In this document: positions 27,558-36,833 of the stretch, one piece after another
Layout of the letters: each line of letters opens with the position of its first letter
Position numbering within the stretch: position 1 is the first letter of the stretch
Source: DATBLE01 sp963808815
GTDB lineage: Bacteria > Actinomycetota > Thermoleophilia > Gaiellales > Gaiellaceae
Assembly: GCA_963808815.1 (NCBI GenBank)
Contig: CAWEGI010000004.1
Coordinates: forward strand, 62,001-126,000
Length of the DNA: 64,000 nucleotides
Reading direction: 5' to 3'
The notes under the pieces: model-generated
What the model saw: the letters and a program-made list of their open reading frames with translations, nothing else
Database searches by the model: none
What the model was told of the DNA's origin: nothing
Translations under genes and position numbers: made by a program

Positions 27558-28161
27558 AGCAGATGTCGTTGGCGAAGAGGCGCGGGTGGAGCCGCGTCAG
27601 GCGGCCGGCGACGAAGCGCAGCTGTACCTGGTCGAAGTCGGCGAGCAGCTCCCGGACCGCGGACGGCGAGAACAGGTGGAGGTGGGTGGGGTCGGACTCG
27701 GGCGGTCGGCCGGCGAGGAAGACCAGCCGCGACTTCAGCCGAAAGGCGTTGGGCACCGAGCCGACCAGCCTGCCCCCGGGCCGCAGGACGCGACGCGCCT
27801 CGGCGACGGTTCGCTCCGGCAACGGCAGGTGCTCGAGCAGCTCGCCGAGGACGACGACGTCGAAGCTCTCGTCGTCGAGCGGGAACGGCTCGGCCGCGTC
27901 TGCCCAGATCGGCTCGATTCCGAGCTTGGCCGCCTCCGCGAGCGCCTCCCGGTCGACGTCGATCCCGACGACCTGGTTCCCCTCGACGTAGGCGCGCGTA
28001 AGCGCCCCGAAGCGGCAGCCGACGTCGAGCACCCGCCCGCCGGTGCCGACCCATTCGCGGAAGAACGCCAGGCGTTCCGGGCCGCAGAAGACGAAGTCCT
28101 TCGGGCGGCGCGCCTCGTGGTGCTCCCGGTAGACCTGCTCGATCTGCTCGAGTCGGCTCAC
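27532..28161 (-). CDS. Class I SAM-dependent methyltransferase
   Basis: 209 aa. Motif I is GGRVLDVGCRFGALTRAY, the adenosine-binding acidic residue is in VVGIDVDREAL, and motif III is SFDVVVLGELLEHLPLP followed by LRPGGRLVGSVPN. No target-recognition domain is attached, so it likely methylates a small molecule or sugar. The start is GTG at 28161 (VSRLEQIEQVYREHHEARR); CACTCT ends six bases upstream. It is divergent from the sugar transferase. Confidence 0.85.
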   Translation of the reverse strand: MSRLEQIEQVYREHHEARRPKDFVFCGPERLAFFREWVGTGGRVLDVGCRFGALTRAYVEGNQVVGIDVDREALAEAAKLGIEPIWADAAEPFPLDDESFDVVVLGELLEHLPLPERTVAEARRVLRPGGRLVGSVPNAFRLKSRLVFLAGRPPESDPTHLHLFSPSAVRELLADFDQVQLRFVAGRLTRLHPRLFANDICFRGRKPLR

Positions 28162-28206
28162 CGGCGAAGAGTGCCAGAAGGGCGCACGGGTAAACTCGAT
28201 CGTTCC

Positions 28207-29734
28207 GTGGCAACAAAGGAAGCCCCGCCGGCCGACGTTGCCGCTCCCGGCGACCGGGAGACGACCGGCGCGCCGATCACCGGCGACATCAGGCGCAGCC
28301 GCCCGTATCTGCTCGCGTCGACTCCGCTCCGCAACCTCCTCTTCCGGGGTGCGAGCGTGGTCGCCCTGGTCGCGATCGACCTCGTCGCCGTCGGGTTCGC
28401 TCTCTACGCCGCGCTCGCGATCCGCGAGGTGTACTACGGGCACTCGCCGATCCTCTGGGGTGTCCTGTGGACCGCCGAGGGGAAATGGCTGCCCTTCGTC
28501 GCGCTCGTCACGGTGCTCGTCTTCTGGCAGGCGGGGCTCTATGCGGAGCGCGAGCGGCGTGCGGGCTTCGGCCGCATCGTCTCGTCGCTGATCGTCGTGA
28601 CGCTGCTCGTCCTGGCGTTCGGGCTCGGCACGGGCCACGACTTCACCACCTTCGGGATCATCCCGACCTCGCTGGTGCTCACGATCGTGCTCGACGGGCT
28701 CCTGCGGGCGAGCTACGACGCGATCAGCCGCGAGGCGCTGCACGTGCTCGGCGTGCGCCGCCGCGCGATCGTCGTCGGCGAGGGCGAGCACCTCGACCAC
28801 CTCCTGCGCACGCTCGGCTCGGTGCGCGGCGGCATCGAGTACGACTTCGTCGGCGTCGTGAGCGGGGCGGCTCACGCCACGCGGGCGCTGCCCCAGCTCG
28901 GGCGCGCTCGACGACTTGCGGGCGGTGCTCGAGCAGTACCCGGCCGACGAGCTGATCGTCACCGACTCCGACTACTCCGAGCGGCAGCTGCTCCAGATCA
29001 TCGAGGACGCGCACCGGTCGGCCGTGAAGGTCCGGATCGCGCCGAAAACCACCGAGCTGCTCGTGCAGCGCGCCGAGTACGTGCCGGGCCAGGGCGTGCC
29101 GCTCTTCGAGCTGCGCCCGCCCGTGTTCGTCGGCGCCCAGTGGGCGATCAAGCGCGCGTTCGACCTGATCGTCAGCGCCCTTGTGATCGTGGTCGGGTTG
29201 CCGCTCTGGCTCGCCATCGCCGCGGCGATCAAGCTGACCTCGCAAGGCCCCGTCTTCTACCGCGACCCGCGCATCGGCCTCGGTGAGGAGACCTTCGGCA
29301 TGATCAAGTTCCGGACGATGGTCGCCGGCGCGGCCGACCAGCAGGCCGAGCTCGAGCCGGAGAACGAGGCCGAGGGCGCGCTCTTCAAGATCCGTGACGA
29401 CCCCCGGGTCACCCCGGTGGGCAGGCTGCTCCGCCGGTTCTCGCTCGACGAGCTCCCCAACATGCTCAACGTCGTCCGCGGGCAGATGAGTCTCGTCGGC
29501 CCGCGACCGCTCCCGCTGCGCGACCACGCCCTGCTCGAGGACTGGCACCGCAAGCGATCCAACGTGCTGCCCGGGATGACCGGCCTGTGGCAGATCTCCG
29601 GACGCTCCGATCTGTCCTTTGACGACCTCGTCCGGCTCGACTTCTTCTACCTGGAGAACTGGTCGATCTGGCTCGACATCTCGATCCTGGCGAAGACCGT
29701 CCCCGCCGTGATCGGCAGCCGGGGCGCGTATTAG
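28207..29734 (+). CDS. Polyprenyl-phosphate sugar-1-phosphate transferase (WbaP/WcaJ-like), one frameshift
   Basis: About 508 aa after repair. Four N-terminal hydrophobic helices and a Rossmann-like middle (VRRRAIVVGEGEHLDHLL) precede the catalytic domain: anchor helix KRAFDLIVSALVIVVGLPLW, FYRDPRIGLGEETFGMIKFR, FSLDELPNMLNVVRGQMSL, VGPRPLPLR and LPGMTGLWQISGRSDLSFDD. It moves a hexose-1-phosphate onto undecaprenyl phosphate and so starts the repeat unit. One extra base in GGGCGCGC at 28900-28906 shifts the frame; repair gives PQLGALDDLRAVLEQY. The GTG start has TAAACT (28191-28196) ten bases upstream. The 165-bp palindrome begins right after its stop. Confidence 0.88.
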
Positions 29735-29899
29735 GTGCCCCGTCCAGCGATAGTCAGGGCGCTTCTGGCGGCGCCCGGAACCGCCATGCGGCGTCCTCGG
29801 TCGCGCCAATATCTGGTTTCGATATCGGCGCTCCCTGCGTCCTTGCCTGGCGGCCCCGGTCACTCGCCAGAAACGCGAGACCATCACCGGACGGGGCAC
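29735..29899. mobile_element. 165-bp palindromic MITE-like element
   Basis: The ends are perfect inverted repeats: GTGCCCCGTCC (29735-29745) and GGACGGGGCAC (29889-29899). Pairing continues inward with mismatches. GCGCTTCTGGCG pairs with CGCCAGAAACGC (11 of 12), CCGGAACCGCC pairs with GGCGGCCCCGG, and CAATATC/GATATC close around TGGTTTC at the centre. The whole unit can fold into one long hairpin. It encodes nothing, starts one base after the sugar-transferase stop and ends at the presumed start of the methyltransferase. No clear target duplication is seen. It could instead be a structured RNA or a processing hairpin. Confidence 0.65.
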
Positions 29900-30660
29900 T
29901 GATCTTCGACCGTTCCTCCTCGCGCGCCTTCGGCTCCGTCGCCGAGGCGTACGAGCGGCGGCGACCGACCTACCCGGCCGACGTGGTCGCGTGGCTGGCC
30001 GATCGCCTCCGCCTGCAGCCTGGAGCCACGGTCGTCGACGTAGGCGCGGGCACGGGCAAGCTGACGCGCGACCTCGTTCCCACCGGTGCACGCGTGATCG
30101 CGGTCGAGCCGCTCGCGGAGATGCGCGGGCAGCTGGAGGCGGCGGTGCCGGACGCCGAAGTGCTGGCGGGCTCGGCGGAGGAACTGCCGCTCGCCGACGG
30201 CTCCACGGACGCCGTGGTCGCCGCCTCGGCCTTCCACTGGTTCGACCCCGACCGCGCGCTGCCGGAGATCCACCGCGTCCTCGCTCCGGGCGGCGCGCTC
30301 GCAACCCTCGGGAACGGGCGCGACCTCTCCGAGCCGTTCCAGCAGCAGATCCAGGCGGTCGTCGGCCCCTACCTTCCGGCCGCCGGCGAGATGCTCCGCT
30401 GGATCGCAGTGGTGGACGCGAGCCCGCTTTTCGGCCCGCCGGAGGAGTTCTCGACCACGCACGAGCAGTGGTTCGACGCCGACGGCCTCGCGGAGCGGAT
30501 GGGCACGGTCTCGTACGTCGCGCGGCTCCCCGACGACGAGCGGGCGGAGGTGCTGGCGCGAATCCGGGCGCTCGGTCAGGCGCAGCCCGAGTCGCCGTTC
30601 CCGTTCCGATATCGGACGGAAGCACGTATCTGTCGGGCCGCGACGGCCACTACCCTGTAA
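29899..30660 (+). CDS. SAM-dependent methyltransferase with displaced 5' end
   Basis: About 253 aa. The N-terminal signature RAFGSVAEAYERRRPTYPAD is typical of this small-molecule methyltransferase group. Motif I is VVDVGAGTGKLTRDL, then VIAVEPLAEMRGQL and DAVVAASAFHWFDPD. The first canonical start in frame (GTG 29983) would delete the conserved N-terminus. The only upstream candidate is CTG at 29899-29901, on the last base of the palindromic element. The frame is open through the whole element without ATG, GTG or TTG, so insertion of the element probably replaced the native start. Confidence 0.75.
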   Translation: MIFDRSSSRAFGSVAEAYERRRPTYPADVVAWLADRLRLQPGATVVDVGAGTGKLTRDLVPTGARVIAVEPLAEMRGQLEAAVPDAEVLAGSAEELPLADGSTDAVVAASAFHWFDPDRALPEIHRVLAPGGALATLGNGRDLSEPFQQQIQAVVGPYLPAAGEMLRWIAVVDASPLFGPPEEFSTTHEQWFDADGLAERMGTVSYVARLPDDERAEVLARIRALGQAQPESPFPFRYRTEARICRAATATTL

Positions 30661-30664
30661 CGCG

Positions 30665-31873
30665 GTGGCGAAGGCGCCGAAGATCCTCGCGGTCGCGTCC
30701 GCGGTCGACCTCGACTTCCGCTACGGGTGCACGCCCGCTTGGTGGCAGCTCTGGAAGGGTCTGCACCAGGCAGGCTGCGACCTGATCGTCACCCCGTATC
30801 GCGGCCGACCGGTCGAGTCGCCGTGGTGGCGCACGGCGGCGAATCCCTGCTACCACGAGGGCGAGGCCTTCTCGAGGGCGCGCGACTTCGTCGCGCGGCT
30901 GAAGGGAGATAGGTACATACGGCGCGCCGAGAGCGATCCCGGCGACACCGACCGCTTCGTTCGCCAGGCGATCTGGCGCTGGGTGACCCCACGCTGGCGC
31001 AACCACCTGGTCGAGCTCCTGGAGCGCGAGCGCGACGTGGACGCAGTCGTCGTCTTCACCGTGCCGATGAGCCACCTGCGCGGGATCCCGACGCTGCTGC
31101 GGGAGCGCTTCGGCGTGCCGGTGGTCTTCTACGACGGCGACGTCCCGATGAGCCTGCCCGAGTTCGGCGGGCACGACACCGGCTTCAACTACTACTTCGG
31201 CGCCGACCCCTCCGAGTACGACCTGGTCGTCTCCAACTCGGAGGGCGGCCTCGGCCGACTGCTCGAGCTCGGGGCCCGGCGCGCCGAGGCGGTGTTCTGG
31301 GGGGCCGACCCCGAGCTCTTCCAGCCGTACGCGGTCGAAAAGGAGACGGACGTGTTCTTCTACGGCTACGGCGACAAGTTCCGTCAGGAGTGGACGGAGG
31401 CGATGATCGGCGAGCCGAGCCGCCGGCTGGACGCGGACTTCTCGCTCGGGGGCCGCGACTTCCGGGGCGACATCGGCCGAGCGCGCCTCGCCGGCGACGT
31501 CCCGTTCAACGTCTTCTCGCGCGTGATCTCGGCGGCGCGGATCAACCTGAACGTCACGCGTCGCGCTCACGCCTCCGTGCACGCCTCGTCCACGTCGCGG
31601 CCGTTCGAGCTGGCGATGTCCGGGGCGACGATCGTGTCGAATCCCCACGACGGCATCGAGCGCTGGTTCGAGCCCGGGTCCGAGCTGCTCGTCGTCGAGA
31701 ACGCCGACCAGGCGACCGACGCCTACGCCCGGCTGCTCGACGATCCTGCCCAGGCGGAGGAGATGGGCCGCGCCGCCCGCGAGCGCGCCCTCGACGAGCA
31801 CACCTTCCTCCACCGGGCACGGCGGTTGCTCGACCTGCTCGGTCTCGGCGTTCCGGAGGCGGTCCGTGGCTGA
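30665..31873 (+). CDS. CgeB-like glycosyltransferase
   Basis: 402 aa. The order of motifs follows CgeB/DUF3880-type GT-B enzymes: FRYGCTPAWWQLWKGLHQAG at the N-terminus, VVFYDGDVPMSLPEF mid-protein, VVSNSEGGLGRLLELGARRA, VFFYGYGDKFRQEW and a C-terminal donor region SSTSRPFELAMSGATIVSNP with HDGIERWFEPGSELLVV. It adds a sugar to the glycan or to a protein; acceptor unknown. The GTG start has TACCCT (30651-30656) eight bases upstream. The end overlaps the next start by eight bases. Confidence 0.82.
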   Translation: MAKAPKILAVASAVDLDFRYGCTPAWWQLWKGLHQAGCDLIVTPYRGRPVESPWWRTAANPCYHEGEAFSRARDFVARLKGDRYIRRAESDPGDTDRFVRQAIWRWVTPRWRNHLVELLERERDVDAVVVFTVPMSHLRGIPTLLRERFGVPVVFYDGDVPMSLPEFGGHDTGFNYYFGADPSEYDLVVSNSEGGLGRLLELGARRAEAVFWGADPELFQPYAVEKETDVFFYGYGDKFRQEWTEAMIGEPSRRLDADFSLGGRDFRGDIGRARLAGDVPFNVFSRVISAARINLNVTRRAHASVHASSTSRPFELAMSGATIVSNPHDGIERWFEPGSELLVVENADQATDAYARLLDDPAQAEEMGRAARERALDEHTFLHRARRLLDLLGLGVPEAVRG

Positions 31874-32648
31874 GGTCGCGACCGAGACGCGGCTGCCCAC
31901 GGCGCCCCCGCTCGCAGTCAAGCGGATCGCGATCGTCCCCGCCTTCAACGAGGAGGAGAGCATCCCGACGGTGATCGACGAGATCCGCGCCTTCGACCGT
32001 GACTTCGAGGTCGTCGTCGTCGACGACGGCTCCACCGACGGGACGGCCGCCGCCGCGGCCGGGCTCGGCGCCCACGTCGTCCGGCTGCCCTTCAACCTCG
32101 GGATCGGCGGCGCCGTGCAGACCGGCTTTCGGTACGCGTTCGAGCACGGCTTCCAGCTGGCGGTCCGGGTGGACGGCGACGGCCAGCACGACCCGGCCCA
32201 GCTGGGCCTGCTGCTCGGGCCGATCCTGGCCGACGAGGCCGACATCGTAATAGGGTCTCGCTTCCGCGAGACCCTGGAGAGAGATTCCGACAGCTTCCGA
32301 TCTTCCCGGACGCGTCGGTTTGGCATCTCGATCCTCGCCTGGACGGTGTCGCTTCTCGTTCGGCGACGGATCACGGATCCAACCTCCGGCTTCCAGGCAA
32401 TGAACCGGAGGGCGATCGCGCTGTTCGCCGCCGACTATCCGCACGACTACCCCGAGGTCGAGGCTGCGCTGATGGTGCACAAGCACGAGCTGCGCATGAC
32501 CGAGGTGCCGGTGGAGATGCGCGAGCGCGCCGCCGGCCAGTCGTCGATCGGCGCGCTCGCGTCCGTCTACTACATGGTCAAGGTGATGCTCGCTCTGTTC
32601 GTCGGGCTGTTCCGCAAGAACGTCACTCCCCTGGAGGAGGTGAAATGA
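31866..32648 (+). CDS. GT2 family glycosyltransferase, DPM1/polyprenyl-phosphate mannose synthase-like
   Basis: 260 aa, GT-A fold. IAIVPAFNEEESIPTVIDEI opens the nucleotide-binding domain, the metal-binding motif is AVRVDGDGQHDP, and VVVVDDGSTDGT binds UDP or GDP. RITDPTSGFQAMNRRAI is the catalytic-loop region of dolichyl-phosphate-mannose-synthase-like enzymes, which make polyprenyl-phosphate sugars. It would supply the lipid-linked donor used by the GT39-like proteins of this locus. No C-terminal membrane helices are present; the following DUF2304 protein may provide the anchor. Confidence 0.9.
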   Translation: MAEVATETRLPTAPPLAVKRIAIVPAFNEEESIPTVIDEIRAFDRDFEVVVVDDGSTDGTAAAAAGLGAHVVRLPFNLGIGGAVQTGFRYAFEHGFQLAVRVDGDGQHDPAQLGLLLGPILADEADIVIGSRFRETLERDSDSFRSSRTRRFGISILAWTVSLLVRRRITDPTSGFQAMNRRAIALFAADYPHDYPEVEAALMVHKHELRMTEVPVEMRERAAGQSSIGALASVYYMVKVMLALFVGLFRKNVTPLEEVK

Positions 32649-32995
32649 CCCCGCTCGTCGTCTCCATCGTGGCCGCGATCGCCTCGGTGGTGCTGATCCT
32701 GGTCGTGCTGGAGCTGATCCGCAGCCGGCGGTTACGCGAGCGTTACGCGCTGCTCTGGCTGCTCACCGGCGTCGTACTGCTCGCCCTGTCGCTGTGGCGC
32801 TCGGGACTGAACACGATCGCCGGCTGGGTCGGGATCGAGACGTACCCGCCCGCGGTGCTGTTCGCGGTCGGCGCCCTCTTCGTCCTGCTCGTGCTGCTGC
32901 ACTACTCGACGGTGATCTCGAAGCTGCACGACCAGAACACCGTGCTCGCGCAGCGGCTCGCGCTGCTCGAGCAGGAGCTCCGCGAGCGCGCCTAG
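32645..32995 (+). CDS. DUF2304 membrane protein, partner of the GT2 enzyme
   Basis: 116 aa with three hydrophobic helices (about 4-22, 34-52, 68-88), the sequence RERYALLWLLTGVVLL typical of DUF2304, and a C-terminal coiled coil (SKLHDQNTVLAQRLALLEQE). The ATG overlaps the GT2 stop and has one of the few strong SDs in the window (GGAGGAGG, six bases upstream). These proteins regularly follow DPM1-like GT2 genes; a role as membrane anchor or partner is inferred. Confidence 0.87.
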   Translation: MTPLVVSIVAAIASVVLILVVLELIRSRRLRERYALLWLLTGVVLLALSLWRSGLNTIAGWVGIETYPPAVLFAVGALFVLLVLLHYSTVISKLHDQNTVLAQRLALLEQELRERA

Positions 32996-34206
32996 ACCGC
33001 GCGCCGCGGCCGCGCGCCGGTCGCAACCGCGACGGCGACCGCAAGCGCGGCGATCGCGGCGAGCCCCGCGTAGCGCCCCGGCGTCGACACCGGGCTGATC
33101 GTGCTGAAGCGGTGGTGGAGCGAGACGACCGCGAGGCCGACAACGCCGACCGCACCGGCACGGACGCTGAGCGCCCACCCGTCCAGCGCGGCGCCGGCCG
33201 CGACCACGAAGAAGACCGCGCCGAGGGCGGAGAGGAGCGGCGAGTTCCCGTGGATGAACCCGGGACTGAGGATCAGCGCCTCGCCGGAGACGGCGATCCC
33301 GGCGACGAGCGAGGCCCAGAACGCGAACGGCAGCTTCCCCGGCGCCCGCGCGTGCCACCGGGCGACGAGCGCGCCGACGATCAGCGCCGCTGCTCCCACG
33401 ACCCCGATCACGACCCGCGAGCCGTGGAGCCCGATCGTGCCCGCGCTCCCCGGGAGGTCGCGGAGGTCCCCGAAGATGGTCAGCCCCCAGAAGCCTGGAT
33501 GATCGCGTCGCGAGAAGCTGTCGTCCGCGATCACGATCAACCCGTAGACGCCGAGCGGGACGAGCAGCGCGGCCGCCGCGCTCACCCAGCGGAACCGTGG
33601 GGGGCGCGGCCTCCAGTTCGGCGAGACGAACACGCCGATCGGCGCCAGCAACGCGAGCGAGAACACCGACTCGCTGCGCCCGAGCGTCGCCACCACCAAC
33701 CCGCCGACGAGCAACCACGGGTTCGCCCGCAGCAGCCCGAGCAGCGCGAGCGCGCCGCCGATGATGAAGACCGAGTCCGCCAGCCGTCCCGGCGCCAGCG
33801 CGAGGAAGCGGTACAGATAGGGGTTCGTCACCAGCGCTCCGACACAGAGCGCCCACTCGATCCGGCCAAGCCGGAACGGCCCGAGCAGGCGGTCGAGCAC
33901 GACCAGGATCGCCAGCAGGAGCAGGAACGCGAAGATGTAGTAGAGAGTGCGATCGCCGACGTGGAGGGCGTCGGAGACGAGCCCGACCAGGTAGTGCGGC
34001 ACGAAGCGGTTCGCGTGCTGCGACGGCAGCGCCTCGTCCGGGAAGCCCGGCGCCGCCTTCGCGATCGTCTCGTACTCCTGGGCGTCGGAGCCGAACAACA
34101 GGTCGATCGTCTGCTGCCACGAGTACCAGTGCGTCGTCGCCCAGACGAACGCGAGCCAGCCTCCGGCGACCGCCAACCGGTAGGCAAGCGTGACCCTGCC
34201 GCTCAT
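32992..34206 (-). CDS. Multispan membrane glycosyltransferase-like protein
   Basis: 404 aa with about ten hydrophobic helices, a first-loop acidic region (LLFGSDAQEYETIAKAAPGF) and FVPHYLVGLVSDALHVGDRT. The topology resembles GT-C enzymes that use lipid-phosphate sugars, but no family motif is decisive. It is the last gene of a minus-strand operon that begins at 38692; its start overlaps the upstream gene by four bases. It converges with DUF2304, overlapping it by four bases. Confidence 0.65.
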   Translation of the reverse strand: MSGRVTLAYRLAVAGGWLAFVWATTHWYSWQQTIDLLFGSDAQEYETIAKAAPGFPDEALPSQHANRFVPHYLVGLVSDALHVGDRTLYYIFAFLLLLAILVVLDRLLGPFRLGRIEWALCVGALVTNPYLYRFLALAPGRLADSVFIIGGALALLGLLRANPWLLVGGLVVATLGRSESVFSLALLAPIGVFVSPNWRPRPPRFRWVSAAAALLVPLGVYGLIVIADDSFSRRDHPGFWGLTIFGDLRDLPGSAGTIGLHGSRVVIGVVGAAALIVGALVARWHARAPGKLPFAFWASLVAGIAVSGEALILSPGFIHGNSPLLSALGAVFFVVAAGAALDGWALSVRAGAVGVVGLAVVSLHHRFSTISPVSTPGRYAGLAAIAALAVAVAVATGARPRRAV

Positions 34207-35921
34207 CCGGCGACGTTCACCCTGACCGGCGTGCTGACGACCATGATGTCCCCCAGCGAGAGGTCGTTCTTCCAGTTCGCGGTCATTCCGACGCGGTACG
34301 TCCAGCGGCCCGGCGGCGCCCGGTCGATGTACCGCTGCTGCGGGACGCTCGAGAGGTGGTCCATGTACAGGAGGCAGTTGAGCGGGGCGCCGTTCCGGCG
34401 ATCGCGGCACGCGACGCCGTCGATTGCCTTGCGGTCGCCGTTCGACGAGGGATCCGGCGCGACCGGCCGGGAGCGGAGGATCGTGTAGAAGACGTCGGTC
34501 TTCCCCGAGTAGGGGCTGTTCCAGGTCAGCACCTGCCGCCCACCGACGTTCGCCGCCTTCAGCCCGAAGTCGCGGACGGGCACGTAGACGTCCTGGAACG
34601 GGTACGAGACCGCCTCCGCCGTGCTCTGCGGGGTCGTGCCGGCCACGAACAACAGGGGAAGCACGACCAGGACGGCGGCGGCGACGGCGAGGGCCCGGCG
34701 CCCGGCGCGGCGCGTCGGCAGCGCGGGCAGCGGGTTCGGCAATACCCTCCGCGACCACGAGAAGGCCGGCACCAGCAGCGGGATGGACGCCAGCAGCAGC
34801 AGGAACGCCGGGAAGCTCGGCATCAGCAGGCGAAAGAAGCTCGCGTCCTCGATGTTCGCCTTGTCGTCCGTCCCCTTGATCACGAGGAAGGTGATGAACC
34901 AGCCGAAGACGAGGACCGCCTTCGGCCAGGACCGGCGGCCGATCGCGAGCAGGCCGGCGAGCGGCACGAACTCGAGCGGGCGCACCGCCCAGAAGAACTC
35001 GCGCACCCCGTCGATGTTCTGGTGCAGGTGGTGCCAGTCCAGGCTCACGTAGCGGTGCACCGGCGAGAACAGGGATCCGATCGGCGCGTCGGCGCCGATC
35101 GCGGCCATGCTCCCACCGCTGCCGCCCATCGACGCGAAGGCCGGGAGCTCGCCCAGCCCGCGCTGCTTCCAGAGCGCGAGCAGGAACAGGCCGGGCACGA
35201 GCGCGGCCAGGAACGCGGCCGTCTGTACCCACCGGGTCGCGACCAGCAGGCAGAGCACCGCAGCGCCGAAGAAGAGCGCGTTCGACGGCTTGAGCCCGAT
35301 CGCGAAGCCGCCGACCAGCCCGGCGAGGAGGGCGTCCGTCCAGTCGCGTGTGTCGAGGGCGCGGACGAGCAGCCAGGCGGTGACGAGCAGGACGACGGTC
35401 GAGGGGAAGTCCGCCAGGACGGTCAATCCGAGCGATTGCGGCAGCGTGATGTCGACGTACTTCTCGTGGTAGCGCTGGTCGAACATGGGGATCGTCGCGT
35501 AGGGGATGACGATCCAGAGCGCCGCCGCCCAGTAGCCGAAGACGCGGCCGGCGATCCGGGTGGCGATCCCGTACACGCAGAGCAGGGCGACGGGGAGCAG
35601 GAACAACGCGTTGAGCACGATCACCACCGGCAGCCCCGAGAGGACATTCGAGCCGGCGAAGAACGCAACCGGGATCAGCAGGTACGACCAGGCGTAGCCG
35701 ACCAGGGCGACGGGCAGCGTCCACTGCGACAGCAGGTGCGCGTCGGTCCAGTAGTAGGACTGGTCGCCGCCCTGGTAGTAGAGCCAGCCGTTGTGCGTGG
35801 CCACGACTGCGAAGACGGCCAGGGCGAGCCACTGGACGACGAGCAACGGGCCGAGGATGCTCCAGGGTTGGTGCCGCGCGATCAGCGACCAGAGCCGCCG
35901 CGTCGGCTCAGCGAGCGGCAT
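34203..35921 (-). CDS. GT39-like multispan protein with extracytoplasmic C-terminal domain
   Basis: 572 aa. About eleven hydrophobic helices occupy residues 15-430. The first loop has the acidic motif GGDQSYYWTDAHLL expected for the catalytic base of GT-C enzymes, and RYHEKYVDITLPQSLGL lies in a later loop. The last 130 residues are soluble (FYTILRSRPVAPDPSSNG, YRVGMTANWKNDLSLGD) and probably face outside. It uses polyprenyl-phosphate sugars by analogy. The start lies within the 3' end of fcl (14-base overlap). Confidence 0.72.
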   Translation of the reverse strand: MPLAEPTRRLWSLIARHQPWSILGPLLVVQWLALAVFAVVATHNGWLYYQGGDQSYYWTDAHLLSQWTLPVALVGYAWSYLLIPVAFFAGSNVLSGLPVVIVLNALFLLPVALLCVYGIATRIAGRVFGYWAAALWIVIPYATIPMFDQRYHEKYVDITLPQSLGLTVLADFPSTVVLLVTAWLLVRALDTRDWTDALLAGLVGGFAIGLKPSNALFFGAAVLCLLVATRWVQTAAFLAALVPGLFLLALWKQRGLGELPAFASMGGSGGSMAAIGADAPIGSLFSPVHRYVSLDWHHLHQNIDGVREFFWAVRPLEFVPLAGLLAIGRRSWPKAVLVFGWFITFLVIKGTDDKANIEDASFFRLLMPSFPAFLLLLASIPLLVPAFSWSRRVLPNPLPALPTRRAGRRALAVAAAVLVVLPLLFVAGTTPQSTAEAVSYPFQDVYVPVRDFGLKAANVGGRQVLTWNSPYSGKTDVFYTILRSRPVAPDPSSNGDRKAIDGVACRDRRNGAPLNCLLYMDHLSSVPQQRYIDRAPPGRWTYRVGMTANWKNDLSLGDIMVVSTPVRVNVAG

Positions 35922-36833
35922 GCACGGGCGCCTGTGCCCGATACCACGCGATCGTGCGCTCCAGGCCCTCGCGCAGCGGCGTCCTCGCCTCGAAGCCGAA
36001 CAGCTCCCGCGCGCGGGTGGCGTCGAGGCTGCGGCGCGGCTGTCCGTTCGGCATGGACTCGTCCCAGCGGATCTCGCCCGCGAAGCCGGTGAGCTCGGCG
36101 ACCAGCTCGGCCGTCTCGCGGATCGTCGTCTCGACGCCGGTCCCAAGGTTGACCGGCTCGACGCCGTCGTAGCGCTCGGCGGCCAGCAGGAAGCCCTCGG
36201 CGCAGTCCTCGACGTAGAGGTACTCGCGGCTCGGCGACCCATCGCCCCAGAGCGACGATCTCCTCGGGCGACTCGATCATCTTGCGGATCAGCGCCGGGA
36301 TGACGTGCGACGTCTGCAGGTCGAAGTTGTCGCGTGGCCCGTACAGGTTCGTGGGCAGCAGGAAGATCGCGTTCAGGCCGTACTGCTCGCGGTAGCTCTG
36401 CGCCCCGACCAGCAGGGACTTTCTTCGCGATCCCGTACGGCGCGTTCGTCTCCTCGGGGAAGCCGTTCCAGAAGTCGTCCTCGCGGAACGGGACCGGTGC
36501 GAACTTGGGATAGCCGCAGACAGTGCCGGCGATGACGAGCTTCCCGACGCGGTGCAGGCGCGACTGCTCGAGCATGTTCACGCCCATCTGCAGGTTCGCG
36601 TACCAGTACCGCCCGGGGTTCGCGCGGTTCGCGCCGATGCCGCCGACCTCGGCGGCGAGGTGGAAGATCGAGCTCGGGGCGGACGTCGGCAAGAGGCGCG
36701 CGGCGTCGTCCCAGCGGGTCAGGTCGTAGTCGGCCCGGCGCGCCACGAACGGGTCCTCGCCCTGCGCCCGGAGGCGGTCGACGAGGTGCGAGCCGAGGAA
36801 GCCGCCGCCGCCGGTGACGAGGATCCGGCTCAT
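35908..36833 (-). CDS. fcl: GDP-L-fucose synthase (two frameshifts)
   Basis: About 307 aa after repair. ILVTGGGGFLGSHLVDRL binds NADP. AGTVCGYPKFAPVPFREDDF, with conserved Cys and acidic residues, and NAPYGIAKK, the catalytic Tyr/Lys, identify the GDP-4-keto-6-deoxymannose epimerase/reductase. Frame breaks lie at TTT 36420-36422 (one extra) and near 36247-36252. After both removals the protein reads AKKSLLVGAQSYREQYG and then VAWGDGSPSREYLYVEDC, as expected. With gmd at 38718 it would make GDP-L-fucose. It is in the operon starting at 38692. Confidence 0.85.

Noticed and set aside
29735..29899. Small RNA gene or riboswitch in place of a mobile element
   Set aside because: No promoter or terminator is visible and the terminal repeats are exact; still possible, so stated as an alternative.
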